A stretch of DNA of 64,000 nt from Prorocentrum cordatum (taxonomy: Eukaryota > Sar > Dinophyceae > Prorocentrales > Prorocentraceae): assembly GCA_963575745.1 (NCBI GenBank), contig CAUYUJ010021693.1:175768-239767 (forward strand). Direction: 5' to 3'. A program made the translations under genes and the position numbers. Under the pieces are notes generated by a model that was not told the origin of the DNA, did no database searches, and saw nothing but the letters and a program-made list of their open reading frames with translations. The stretch's first letter is position 1. The number at the start of each line of letters is the position of its first letter. Below are positions 9,906 to 19,492 of this stretch, piece after piece.

Positions 9906-10868
9906 AAAACTATTCTTCCAATTTGTCCTGTTTCGCTTTGAGAAGTAGCGTCAATTGGACGCAGTGCTCCTTCTCTGTATGCTCATGAATTGCAGCCTTT
10001 TCCCACATCATGCGGTCGGCAATCGTTCTCGGTTCGACTGCCACCGAGCGATCACGTCGCGAAACAAAGAACTCCGCCCAATTCGGGACCGCATGTTCTG
10101 CAGATAGAACCGGTCACTTCCCACTGTCTTGAAGCAATTGATCCGCCAACCACGCCTCTCCGCCCAATGGCGCGCACAGACGTTTGTAGGCGTCACTACG
10201 CACGAATGTTTCATTGCAACAACTTATCCTAATCTTCTCCTGGCCGCAAATTATTCTTGCCGTAAAGGCGATAGGCCAATTGTCTGGCATTCAAGGGCTT
10301 CAAAGAAATTATTATTTCGTTACCCTCAATCACAGTGGTCGTAGATTGGCGTGGCTTAATGGGCCATGTGCGAAAATTATCGGATCCAGCAGGAAAAAAA
10401 TCTTCTTTCTCTTGCCTAGCTGCGTTCCCTTCTGAAGCTCAAGGCATTTCTGCCTTATGAGGCGCCCCTGGTAAACCTGGGGAGATTCAGCAGCCAAGGC
10501 CCTTGTAGGCTCAACTGACCGCGCCCGATGCTTTGTTGGACTCGCGGCCGTGCCGGGCCCCACCAGCCCCCCGGCGTCGCCCGGTCTCTGCGCGTCTGCG
10601 CCGGCGGTTGGCACCGCCCCCTCTGTGCTGACTTGCAATTGATAGTATTGCCTGGCTGCGGGTTGCACACTCGAGCCATGCCAAACAATCCGCCTATCAG
10701 TTTTAGCGCGGGACTGGATGCTGGCTTGAAACGCTTCCAAAATCGCGATCGCCTGTTGCATGTGTTGATCGATGAGAATATCACCAGCGCGCCGTGCATC
10801 CCCTCCCTCAGGGGGCACGCTGGGATGTATGGTAAGCTTCCTGTGGGAAAAAATGGAATTCGCTCCAC
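9906..10868 (-). pseudogene. Module copy II, middle segments
   Basis: Minus-strand frames here match copy I in order: PPEGG with IDQHMQQAI against PPKGE with NDQHMRPAL (10.7-10.8 kb), and WLADQLLQDSG, PVLSAEHAVPNWAEFF and RDRSV against WLGYQTLQTS, PVLDPSHMVPNSARFF and ADRSC (9.95-10.2 kb). Frame breaks and at least one stop interrupt it. Function unknown. Confidence 0.55.
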
Positions 10869-11090
10869 TGCAAAAAGGTCAGATGCCCTGGTTCATTCGA
10901 AACTAATCTCGCCGCTCTTGGGAGAAAAAAGAATGTCGCGCACCTTGTCTCTTACCAGTTGAAGTGGTAGGGACTTGGCATTGCTGAAATGGTTCGGCGA
11001 ATGGGAGCGTTCTCAAAATCGAATTTGGAGCGCCGTTCTCAATGGGGCACCAATCAGTCCAGTGCGACATGTGCTCGTCGCATGTAGCTT

Positions 11091-12230
11091 CTATCTTTGC
11101 ATACCCGTCTGTTCGCAGCTCGTTTTCATAGGCCCACCCCTGGGCGGCTGAGCCGCCAGAAGGCTGACAGAAGAACCGGGCCGCAAGCTTGCCGCTTTCA
11201 GCGTACGATCCGCCATTAGCTTGGCCCCAGCTACCCTCGTCGCCGCACCAGTTGCGTCCAATATGTAGGATTCGTGCTGATCGAGAAAGTGATGCGCATC
11301 AGACGGGGTATGACGCAATTTCCAATACAAACAAGCGCCATCCAGGATCATCATTCTGGGCTGGACCCCCGCAGCTTTGCATCGCTCAATGCGCTGATTC
11401 ATACGTGCCCGCAGCAAAGTGGCGATAGTATCCCACATGACGTCCATCTTGAAGGTACCGTTGGCCGATTGACAACATCAATGGTCTCCGCCAACGTAAG
11501 ATACCTGAATTCCTCCCGGCTTGGAGCGGTTCGCCGCATCGTCGGCCATTCTCTCAGCTGTTTCGAAGAAGGGGCCTAGTCGAGCAAGCAGCATTTGAGG
11601 CTCTACGTTCTCCGTTTTCTTTCTGTCCAGTCCCATGAGGTTACACTGGCCTCCGTCGGAGATGCCAGTCAGGGACCAACATATGACTTGCATCGGCGCG
11701 TGATGACCCCGGATGGGACCCCCCATATGTGTCCAAACTATATTGTTCCATACATCAAGTTTCATCATAATGCAGGACCGTCCTTCCGCAAGAATTCCCC
11801 TTTATATCTGCATCTAGACCCTGAAGATCCCCCCGCATGAAATATGGGGGACTTGCAGAACCACTAAGCTTCTTGTCGTGTGCATCGCACAATTGCCGCG
11901 TCGAGTCGGCGACAAGATGAACGCCAGAGGCCCTGTAATTGTGCCCCTTGATGAAGCTTTTGAATCAAATGCCGGGAGAATTCACGCGGATGTCTACCAG
12001 TCCGTGCCATGGCGGCCAGAACTTCGCCACTAAGAGGAATCCATCCGTGACCATGCACCTCGGCTATCCTCGCAATGGCCTGACACGTTCTGTTTATCAA
12101 GCCATCCCATCGAGATGAGAAGGGCAAGATCAACCACGTCAACATGCAGTGTGGCTATCTCCTTGATGCACCGAGCCCAATCCTCTGAAACTTCGGTATC
12201 ATTCAGTGGCGCGGCTGTGCCGCGCACTCT
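11091..12230 (-). pseudogene. Module copy II, homologue of the 384-aa ORF of copy I
   Basis: Three frames in order (11,864-12,145; 11,478-11,768; 11,091-11,447) match the copy I protein at 15,550-16,704: the HGHGWIPLSGEVLAAMARTG block, the VSYVGGDH block against ILHIGGDH, and the MILDGAC block. The last frame continues past the point where copy I shifts frame, showing the ancestral ORF was continuous. Hairpins lie at 11,143-11,157 and 12,209-12,225. Confidence 0.6.
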
Positions 12231-12254
12231 CTGCTCCCTGTGTTGTAACGCATT

Positions 12255-13573
12255 CTAGATTCCTCGCGCCAGGTAAGGTGGGTCAGGCTCGCCACCTGTC
12301 CCTCCTGAAAAGGGGGGTGGACGCGGGCTCGGGCCCGGAGGTGGGCCACCTCCTCCGCCCCCACTCGGCGCGCCAGGACTCTGTCCGGCGCCTCCGCCGC
12401 CGGATGGAAAGTTGGAAGCAGCATTGCTGCCGCTCGGGGCGCCATTAGAGGCACCAGGGCACGAAGGGCCCCCTCTCATCGGGGCGCTAACGGGCCCATT
12501 CGAAACACTCATCGGGGTTTCAGAAAGGATCGTTCTCTCCTCAGCGTTGGCAGCCTTCTCGGCATGGGCAGTCTTGGCTGGCCTCGACCCCTCGGCATCG
12601 CCCAGTCGCTTCTGCGGAGAATTCGTCTCTTGAGCCAGACAGCTAACCTCTTGGAAGGGCGGCCCTCCGCGCTCGAACGGCTGCGCCGCCGAGTGGAGTC
12701 TGGCCCTCTTGGACTGGGGCCCTTCCTGCAACTCCTTCCGTGCACGATGATGATGCAGGGCCTCCCCCTTCAGCGCTTGCGCAGCTACATTTATCTTTGC
12801 GCTGGGATCCCCACTGGCAACTGGGAGTGCGAAGCGCGCGCCCCGCCCATCAACGGCTGCGCCGCGCGGGGGGTTGTTCGTGGACGGCCCCCAAACATGC
12901 ATGAAGACAACTTGATCCGCGCGTCGGTCAATGGTTCTAATCGTGACGAAGTATCCTGCAGATAGCAGGATAGCGTCTAACGCCTATCGCTTTGAGGTCG
13001 GTGCGACTAGCGCCAATCAGAACCGGTCCGATTATTTCCCAGCGGTCGCAAATCCGAACAAACGTGTTCTTCGGATGCCCGGGGGGCCCAGTATAAACCT
13101 TACATTTCAACGTCGCGCTTGGGTCAACAAGGGATTGAAAATCTCGCCATCCGTTAATGTTCGAAAGATCGGGGGGCGGACCATCGAAATTACTTCTGAA
13201 ATTGCCTCGAGAACCTTTTTTGCAAGATACCCAGAAAACGACCCATGGGTCCACCGACCTCTGGGTGTGCAATATTTCAATACTGTTTCGTTGTATCTCT
13301 TCAAATCTTCATTGAGTTCGCCAACAATATCGTGTGTCCGAAAATAAGTTTGGCCGTTCTGGGCCATCGCAATCATCTGCATCCATCGTCCGCGAGCGAC
13401 TTGCCGAGGCTGATCGCAAGAAAGAACTGTTGTTCGATATTCCTATGGTTCCAATACGCGCATTGCAATTCAACATCGGCCCACTTTTTGGCAACCACCT
13501 TTGGCTCGGAATGACTCGTTACATTATACTCAACATCCTTCCGCTCCGTAACAACCATCTCGGAATCGATCAT
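12255..13573 (-). pseudogene. Module copy II, homologue of the 250- and 305-aa ORFs of copy I
   Basis: Frames at 13,373-13,573, 13,107-13,382, 12,937-13,272 and 12,255-12,902 together give an SHSEPKVVAKKWADVELQ segment, the KVYTGPPGHP core and an MHVWGPSTNNPPRGAA segment (NIWGSSAHSPPRGQAA in copy I), ending in a Pro/Gly-rich linker. Four frames for one protein mark it as decayed. Confidence 0.55.
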
Positions 13574-13610
13574 CTTTGGGCGCCGTAACGTACAGGGACT
13601 TTGGGCTGCC

Positions 13611-14339
13611 CTAGCGGCTTTGCCGCAATGGGTTGATCCTAGTCATGATACCTCCCTTGTCTTGGAGCCATGGCCAAATGTCGTCACATTCTCGGCCATA
13701 TTGCCGGCATGGACTACGATCCTTCTGCCAACTGATGGGCCCCAAGTTTGGGGGCCACTTGCTCTGTGCCTCTCGGACATGGTCCGTGGCAGCAGCTCTC
13801 TCCTTGTCGCGATAACGCTCACGCCCGAAGTCTTGCTCCAGGGGCAATTTTTCTTGTCTGGGGACATGTTGCAAGAAAGTGTAAGCCTGAGTGACATGAA
13901 GGGCCGCCGGCGTCCAATGGCACAAGCGAAGCTCACTCAACACCATCTGGGATGGGTCGAGCGTACAAAACTGCGTTGGTTTGCCCCTGATGCACACGGG
14001 CTTTGCATAGAAAATAATCTCCGCTGTTACCCAGATGCCATCTCCAGAAGTCTCCTCTGCAACAGAATAAGTAATGTGCGTAGAGGGGTCATCAATACAG
14101 GGGAAAGAATACACACCCACGCGTCCCATTCTGATACTCCCGCCGAAGCGGGGATTCGTTGGAAGCAACTGATGGCCCTCCAATATCGATAGGAGGGCGG
14201 TCACAGACGTACCGTGGGACTGTCTGCTCCATCCTGAGGTCGGGTCTTGGACCTCCTCAAGCTTCTCCGCCTTTACAAAGAAGGGCAAAGTGAGCTGCGT
14301 ACAGTGTGCGTTCCCCGCCCTGTGGGTCTCGGTCGACAA
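13611..14339 (-). CDS. Module copy I: ADP-ribosyltransferase-like protein, 242 aa
   Basis: An HGTS motif (His42) is followed by LLSILEG, a Phe-Gly segment, GVYSF (Tyr77) and, near the end, a Glu136 in QMVLSELRL. Spacing and order resemble the H-Y-E arrangement of PARP-type ADP-ribosyltransferase folds, in which a substrate-binding His-Gly, a Tyr and a late Glu line the NAD site. This is inference from short motifs. A decayed copy sits at 9,481-9,905. Downstream of the motifs the protein is highly charged. Alternative: an unrelated dinoflagellate element protein. Confidence 0.45.
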   Translation of the reverse strand: MSTETHRAGNAHCTQLTLPFFVKAEKLEEVQDPTSGWSRQSHGTSVTALLSILEGHQLLPTNPRFGGSIRMGRVGVYSFPCIDDPSTHITYSVAEETSGDGIWVTAEIIFYAKPVCIRGKPTQFCTLDPSQMVLSELRLCHWTPAALHVTQAYTFLQHVPRQEKLPLEQDFGRERYRDKERAAATDHVREAQSKWPPNLGPISWQKDRSPCRQYGRECDDIWPWLQDKGGIMTRINPLRQSR

Positions 14340-14608
14340 CTTCGCCCAGCCCCGCGATCAGCAACTGTGGCCTCAGGGCCCTCGCATGATCGATCGGCCT
14401 TAACTATAAAGAACCGTGCCGAATTGGGAACCATATGAGAAGGATCCAGGACAGGGGTCGTCGTGGACGTCTGCAGCGTCTGATAACCCAACCAAGCTTC
14501 TCCCGCGGCATGAATATGGATGGTCTTGAACTCTCTGCTGCAGGGCGGATTTTCTCCGTTCGCCACCCTTGCGACACGGCCCCCCCCCCCCTTAGTAGCA
14601 GCTCCCAA
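14273..14608 (-). CDS. Module copy I: small conserved segment, 111 aa
   Basis: The middle of this frame (WLGYQTLQTS, PVLDPSHMVPNSARFF) is conserved in copy II at about 10.0-10.2 kb, which shows the frame is real. It bridges the 358-aa and 242-aa frames and is likely part of the same protein, separated by indels. No family recognised. Confidence 0.45.
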   Translation of the reverse strand: MGAATKGGGGRVARVANGENPPCSREFKTIHIHAAGEAWLGYQTLQTSTTTPVLDPSHMVPNSARFFIVKADRSCEGPEATVADRGAGRSCRPRPTGRGTHTVRSSLCPSL

Positions 14609-15668
14609 GCACCATGGGTCTAGTAAGATTGCCGCTCTTCACAGTGAACGGTCGGAGGAAATTAAAATACTGTGGGTCCGTGCTCGATGAATCACTATAG
14701 GGCAATCTCTTTATGTCCTGATAAAACTGGTGCACAGGCCAATCGGTTTCCCAATCAGCATCGCTGTTGGGATCACCGCCGGCTCTGAGGCGCTTGGGGA
14801 ATTTCTTTCCGCCGCTGACCTTGGCTCCCACACCGACAGGGCATTTCTTGAGGGTGGCTTCCTCCGCCGCTTCGCCGGGCGTCTTGGCGCCCTGTGCACA
14901 AGTCACAGGGGCAAGTAGGGGCTCGCGGGACGGCTGGGCCGCCCGCTCTGCGGTAACCTTACCCGAGGCGGCTGGGCCGCTGGGTTTGGCAACAGGCACT
15001 ACCTTCGACAGCTCCTCTAACGCAGGACGCATGTGTTGATCGTTTCGCACTCCCTCCGTAGAAAATCGGAGGCGTTCCCCTTTCGGGGGCATGCCCGGAC
15101 AAAAAAGGAAACATCGCGGCAAGAAATATCGATGGTCTCGCCGGGGAGATAACTCCTCGTGCACGTTTCCTCGCTTGAGAAAATCAATGAACTTGTCAGA
15201 AAAATTGGCATGAATGGCCCCGTCCCCTGATCCGTCTTGGACGGCAGGGAACTTCGCGGGGCTCAAAGGTGTCCGAAACGGACGAGTGTTGAACACGGAC
15301 TTGGGCACGTTGTTCTCAGTGGGGCCCCACTCTTGCCAGTACCTGACCAGCTCTTGGAAGGTAGCCTCCTCTGCCTCGTGCCCGTCGTCTCGTCTCTTCG
15401 CCGATGGATTACCCCCCGAAGCGGCTGGGCCGCCGAAGGGTTGGCAAAAGAACAAGGCAGCGAGCCTCGCAGCCTTTAACATATGCTCTGTGAACATCTC
15501 GGCCGCCTTACCGCTCACCATTTGTCCGTCTCTGTCTATCTGGTAATCACTAATTTTCTGACAGAAGATGGTAAGAGTCACCGGCAGGGTGCCGCAACTT
15601 GCGGCAAGGGCATGCACCGTCAAGAATCCTGATGCGCGGGCATATCCCCGCGGCCTTGTAGTCTTCAA
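14592..15668 (-). CDS. Module copy I: unknown protein, 358 aa frame
   Basis: The first 40 codons overlap the preceding ORF out of frame; from ISDYQIDRDGQ on the frame matches copy II. It holds a Cys/Pro segment (FLFCPGMPPKGE), an NDQHMRPALEEL helix, a Pro/Ala linker with hairpins at 14,931-14,941, 14,968-14,980 and 15,421-15,433, and a basic-then-acidic tail. Function unknown. The frame change near 15,570 is absent from copy II, so it is a secondary indel in copy I. Confidence 0.5.
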   Translation of the reverse strand: MKTTRPRGYARASGFLTVHALAASCGTLPVTLTIFCQKISDYQIDRDGQMVSGKAAEMFTEHMLKAARLAALFFCQPFGGPAASGGNPSAKRRDDGHEAEEATFQELVRYWQEWGPTENNVPKSVFNTRPFRTPLSPAKFPAVQDGSGDGAIHANFSDKFIDFLKRGNVHEELSPRRDHRYFLPRCFLFCPGMPPKGERLRFSTEGVRNDQHMRPALEELSKVVPVAKPSGPAASGKVTAERAAQPSREPLLAPVTCAQGAKTPGEAAEEATLKKCPVGVGAKVSGGKKFPKRLRAGGDPNSDADWETDWPVHQFYQDIKRLPYSDSSSTDPQYFNFLRPFTVKSGNLTRPMVLGSCY

Positions 15669-16704
15669 TCCGACGGTTCATTTGAGCTCGGACAACGGTG
15701 GCGACGTCGTCCCACATAGGGTCAACATCGCAACCTCCGTCCGGGGACTTCCAACACCTGTGGTCTCCTCCAATGTGCAAAATCTCGATCGCCCCATCAG
15801 GCGAACGCTTAACCGCGTCGTCTATGATGCGATTAGATGTCTCGAGCATCACTCGGAGGGCTCCTGCGAAAAGCCGCGGGTCCTCATCCCGCTTCCCTTC
15901 GGCGCGAACGCCAAGAAAATTAAATGTCGACTGATCGGCAATAGCATTAAAGGAGCAGAAAACAAACCACACAGGAGCATGGACCCCTTTCACGTAATGC
16001 CGATGCCCGGGGCCCGACCAACTGTGCGACTGGGCGGCTTCATGAAGGTCGGGGCCTTTGCAGCCGCCCGTGACTTTGGCAGATATGCCATGAACAAGCT
16101 CGCGCATGAGATGTTGAACGAAATGGCTTGACGCGACCCTCTGTCCAGCCGCCATTTTGAACGAGACCGTAGAATCAGACACGAGATGAACAGAGCAAGA
16201 CCAACATTTGTACTTCTTGTGTTGCATCATGCAGAAAGAATGGGAAAAGTCCGCGGGGGGTTTTCCGGTCGCCATCACGGCCGCAATGTCCTCGCCAACA
16301 AATGGGACCCATGAGTGCCCATTCTGGCGGGCAACCTGGGTTATGGCCCGGCACTTTTCTTGGCATGACAAATTGCCCGTCCAGGCCTTCAACCGAGGAT
16401 CTGCCATCTCAACATAAAGCTGAATAATCTCGGGCGCGCGAACATCCAACTCGCGCGTGGGCGGTTTGACGCCCTCAGCGAACTCACCCTTGTGCTCATG
16501 GTAGTCAAGGGCGTTCCAGGGGCCGCGCCCGAGGTAGGGCGGGCCCTTTCCTTCGTCATCGACTTCCATTGGCCCCGGGTCAGGGGGCCCACCTCCGCCT
16601 CCGCCCCCACGGGGGGCCACCAGAGGGCGGGGGATTCCCTGTGGGAGAGCCACCTGGGCCGGACGGGGCACCTCCACCACCGGCTGGGCCAGGGGGAGAA
16701 CCAC
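15550..16704 (-). CDS. Module copy I: unknown conserved protein, 384 aa
   Basis: After a Gly/Pro-rich start comes a well-conserved globular core: LSCQEKCRAITQVARQ, GHSWVPFVGEDIAAVMATG, a C-W-S-C pair, HAPVWFVFCSFNAI, ILHIGGDHRCW and RIRILDGACP. The same blocks in the same order are in copy II. The GGDH and LDGAC blocks look like loops after beta strands of an alpha/beta enzyme, but I cannot assign a family. It is in the same frame as the 305-aa ORF upstream, separated by one stop, so both may once have been one protein. Confidence 0.55.
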   Translation of the reverse strand: MVLPLAQPVVEVPRPAQVALPQGIPRPLVAPRGGGGGGGPPDPGPMEVDDEGKGPPYLGRGPWNALDYHEHKGEFAEGVKPPTRELDVRAPEIIQLYVEMADPRLKAWTGNLSCQEKCRAITQVARQNGHSWVPFVGEDIAAVMATGKPPADFSHSFCMMQHKKYKCWSCSVHLVSDSTVSFKMAAGQRVASSHFVQHLMRELVHGISAKVTGGCKGPDLHEAAQSHSWSGPGHRHYVKGVHAPVWFVFCSFNAIADQSTFNFLGVRAEGKRDEDPRLFAGALRVMLETSNRIIDDAVKRSPDGAIEILHIGGDHRCWKSPDGGCDVDPMWDDVATVVRAQMNRRIEDYKAAGICPRIRILDGACPCRKLRHPAGDSYHLLSEN

Positions 16705-16746
16705 TGCCCGCCCCGCCCTGGGCTTGGCTGGGCGGGGCAGCTGGAC

Positions 16747-17664
16747 TTAAGGCCGACCCAGCGGATGGTCCGCCGCCGCCTGCCGACCAGCTCCTCGATT
16801 GTCTAAAGGCTGCTGTGGCATAGAGCTAACCGATGGAAGCAACATCGCAATGCTCGCTTGATTGCTGGCCGAGCCGACTGAGTCGGCCGGCAGCTCCGCT
16901 CTCAAGCTTAGCCTTTTCGACGCCTTGACCGGACCCTCCTCTTTGTCTTTGGAAGGCCCCTCCGAGGGCGCCCCAACCTCCAGCTGCTCAAGATCTGCGG
17001 GCATAAGTGGCTTTTCGCCAGCAACGACTGTGTCGTGCTGCTCAGCCTCGGTCTCAGTAACTGGCAGAGAGCGTGGCTTCTCAGTGGAACCAACACCCCC
17101 TCCAAGACCAGCGCTCGCGAGCCACGCTTGGAAGTCGTAGGGGCGCGACCACCAAGGAGTGGCCGTGCGCCAAGCCAAAGCCTGCTCGGGAGAGGACTGA
17201 AAATAACAGGCTCTGGCTGACTCGGCGAGAGCCTCCTCGACCACGTGCACTGGCATGTAGAGGCGGCCCTCAACAACGGGCAGGGCAAACATAATACCCC
17301 ATCCGTCCCCAGCGGCTTGGCCGCGGGGCGGGGAGTGCGCGGAGGAGCCCCAAATGTTCAACCAAACAGTGGGAGAGCCTTCCGTCTTGTCATCCACCAC
17401 TGGGACACTTACGAAGTCACCGAATCTCGTCACACGCCGCTTGGCTGGGCCAACGGTGGGACCTACGACCTCTCCCTTCTCGAGAGTGCGCACGCAATGT
17501 CCGGCCTCCCCTGGCGCTCTCGTGTATAACTTGCATACCAATGTCGTCATTTCATCAGGGTATGACTGAAAATAAATACCCTCAAGAATCTGGTCAACCT
17601 TAGGAGAGCACAATCGAAACGGCACGTGGCTTTTCCATCGAATGTCGTCCAATGGGTAGCCCAC
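16747..17664 (-). CDS. Module copy I: unknown protein, 305 aa
   Basis: The first half is conserved in copy II (KLYTRAPGE, EVVGPTVGPAKR, NIWGSSAHSPPRG, a FALPV segment); the second half is a disordered acidic/Ser-rich linker. The upstream ORF feeds into this frame near 17,665. Compact beta-rich composition; no family recognised. A GCGGC-TTG-GCCGC hairpin lies at 17,312-17,324. Confidence 0.5.
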   Translation of the reverse strand: MGYPLDDIRWKSHVPFRLCSPKVDQILEGIYFQSYPDEMTTLVCKLYTRAPGEAGHCVRTLEKGEVVGPTVGPAKRRVTRFGDFVSVPVVDDKTEGSPTVWLNIWGSSAHSPPRGQAAGDGWGIMFALPVVEGRLYMPVHVVEEALAESARACYFQSSPEQALAWRTATPWWSRPYDFQAWLASAGLGGGVGSTEKPRSLPVTETEAEQHDTVVAGEKPLMPADLEQLEVGAPSEGPSKDKEEGPVKASKRLSLRAELPADSVGSASNQASIAMLLPSVSSMPQQPLDNRGAGRQAAADHPLGRP

Positions 17665-18299
17665 GGGCCCTGCGAAACACGAGAAAACAGACGCTCAAAT
17701 ATTGTCTGTGAGTTGGCGGCTAAATCTTCCCTTAACGCGGCAACGACTTGGTCGCTCCGCGAATGCAAGATATCGCGCCGCCACATCGTGTAGCGCCAGC
17801 TCCACCCCTTTTTGCGCAGGAGCGAAGTGCCCATTGCATGGCTAGACCTGGACCATTCGGTCTTGTCAGGCCAACAACGAAAGGCAGGTTGCTCTTCGTG
17901 GGCACTGTGCTTCCCACGAGAGGAGGCGGCTGTCTTCTTGGCGTGTTTGTCGTCGTCAGCAACTGCAGGAGCAGCTCTCTTGCGAGCTGCAATCTCCGCT
18001 GCGCAAACTTCAACGCCACCCTCCATTTCAATGTCCACATCCATCATAACATCGCTGGGGCTGAAGGGGTCAGGCATTCCCCCAACCGGCTGGGCCGACG
18101 GGATAGCGCCCCCACTCGGCGGGGCCGATGGGGGCGCCTTTTTGTCCGCATTGGGAGGGGCCTGTCCTTTCGATCCAGTTAGGGCTTCGTCGCCATCGGA
18201 CAAATCCGAGGCGGGTTCATACATGAGATCATCCGAGCAAACCGAAGTCACATCCTCCCCCGACGGCTTGGCCGCTGGAGTATCCAGCGGTTGACGCAT
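17547..18299 (-). CDS. Module copy I: unknown protein, 250 aa (last 40 codons out of frame)
   Basis: An acidic Pro-rich N-terminal half with the phrases GGAIPSAQPVGG and DVMMDVDIEMEGG is followed by a KKTAASSRGK basic patch and a folded part with WSRSSHAMGTSLLRKKGW, conserved in copy II as a SHSEPKVVAKKW segment. It directly follows the methyltransferase-like ORF and overlaps its 3' end by about 50 nt, suggesting one polycistronic or once-fused unit. Confidence 0.5.
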   Translation of the reverse strand: MRQPLDTPAAKPSGEDVTSVCSDDLMYEPASDLSDGDEALTGSKGQAPPNADKKAPPSAPPSGGAIPSAQPVGGMPDPFSPSDVMMDVDIEMEGGVEVCAAEIAARKRAAPAVADDDKHAKKTAASSRGKHSAHEEQPAFRCWPDKTEWSRSSHAMGTSLLRKKGWSWRYTMWRRDILHSRSDQVVAALREDLAANSQTIFERLFSRVSQGPWATHWTTFDGKATCRFDCALLRLTRFLRVFIFSHTLMK

Positions 18300-19492
18300 G
18301 GGTTCGGCCAGTGACCAATCGGGCGCGCGGGGACCGCGGCATCAGTGTAATCTTCCGCCGGCTTACAATCCTTGCTTCTGGCCTCAACACGCTCATGCGT
18401 GCCGTCACATCTGCGCTCGAGTCCCTCAATCACGTCATGAGATGTGGATGCAATCGTCCAGGGCTTTTTCATGAAATTACCCTTTCTGTCCCTCAAACCA
18501 TACGCACACCCATGCAACGCCGTTTTGACAAAACCTAGCTCTCTCATGAACTGTTTCACCTGGGGGGCCCTCCAATAATTACACTGGGTAGGCCACTCAA
18601 GACAAACTGCACCCCCCTCTTTGTGCACAGCACGGGCAATCTCACGGAAGTTCCAAAACAGATATCTGAAGTCGGTCCTAATACCTCGAAGCCTGCGCGT
18701 CGCTCTATGATTTCCAATGCGATAATAATGGGCTTCATTCACGTATTGCCAGGGGTAACCACCCGTGCAGGGCATTGGGCCCCATAGAGCTATGTGTTGT
18801 CCTTTGAACTTCTTACTACCATTCAGAGCCAATGCTTTTCCCTTATCGGTCCTCATATCTTCCTTCTCCGTATACCGTATCACCTTACAATAATTATCAA
18901 CGAAATTCCTGCGGTTACCAATCCTGCTCTCGAGGCCACAACAATATTCTAATAAGAGTCGATCCCCGGTCCACTGGGTGGACGGGGCGCAATCGTCCCG
19001 GATCCAGAATTCTGTCCAGCCGGTCCATCTACTTGGATGATAGTCGCCATCGCTGGAATCGCACTTCGGATTCTGCTCAAAGGGGTGATGAGATTTTACA
19101 TCTTCCTCACGCCAGTTATCCGTACGGTCAATAGATAAACCATGGCGGACGTTGATTGCACAGGTACGACGCTGGTCAGCTAGTCTGTCTGGGTCAACTG
19201 GGCAATCTGTAATCACGGGCGTAAGCGCGACAAGTCTAGGAACGAAGTGCCAACGTCTAAGACTCTGTCCGTGCTGTGTCCAGTGATCCTTCTTAGTCTG
19301 AAAGTAAGCAGCAGCAGCAGGAGGAAGGTGAGGAAGAAAAAGGTTGTAACCAAGCGTGTATTCTTCTTGCTCGGCGTTAACTGGCTCGGGTTGTGACTGC
19401 TCATCACATTTCATTCTCGGCAGATCAGATGTATCAGGCTCACTTTCACTCTCAGTTAGGTCAAACATCGCTCGCATGTCAATCTTCCTCAA
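18248..19492 (-). CDS. Methyltransferase-like protein downstream of copia RNase H, up to 414 aa
   Basis: Motifs in order: LLLEYCCGLESRIG (motif I-like, SAM pocket), GPMPCTGGYPW (a Pro-Cys like motif IV of C5 cytosine methyltransferases), VCLEWPTQCNYW (in the place of the ENV/ENP motif) and HGCAYGLRDRKGNFMKKPW followed by TIAST. The same order is in the YR element protein at 46,312-49,806. The glutamate-asparagine of motif VI is replaced, so catalysis is doubtful. The frame opens at a TTG overlapping the RNase H end by 14 nt; an ATG follows five codons later. It starts beside a nine-T run that could allow slippage. Confidence 0.6.
   Translation of the reverse strand: MRKIDMRAMFDLTESESEPDTSDLPRMKCDEQSQPEPVNAEQEEYTLGYNLFLPHLPPAAAAYFQTKKDHWTQHGQSLRRWHFVPRLVALTPVITDCPVDPDRLADQRRTCAINVRHGLSIDRTDNWREEDVKSHHPFEQNPKCDSSDGDYHPSRWTGWTEFWIRDDCAPSTQWTGDRLLLEYCCGLESRIGNRRNFVDNYCKVIRYTEKEDMRTDKGKALALNGSKKFKGQHIALWGPMPCTGGYPWQYVNEAHYYRIGNHRATRRLRGIRTDFRYLFWNFREIARAVHKEGGAVCLEWPTQCNYWRAPQVKQFMRELGFVKTALHGCAYGLRDRKGNFMKKPWTIASTSHDVIEGLERRCDGTHERVEARSKDCKPAEDYTDAAVPARPIGHWPNPCVNRWILQRPSRRGRM

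Larger units (their letters stand above)
9400..18299 (-). repeat. Tandem duplication of a multi-ORF module (copy I 13.6-18.3 kb, copy II 9.4-13.6 kb)
   Basis: Minus-strand translations of the two halves align in the same order over their length. Examples: KLYTRAPGEAGHCVRTLE in copy I and KVYTGPPGHPKNTFVRIC in copy II; ITQVARQNGHSWVPFVGE and IARIAEVHGHGWIPLSGE; RRIEDYKAAGICPRIRILDG and QRIERCKAAGVQPRMMILDG; GWSRQSHGTSVTALL and WTRQPHGTSVGTLHALL. Amino-acid similarity persists while nucleotides have diverged, so the sequence was once under protein selection. Copy II carries more frame breaks overall but is intact where copy I has a break near 15,570. Confidence 0.85.
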
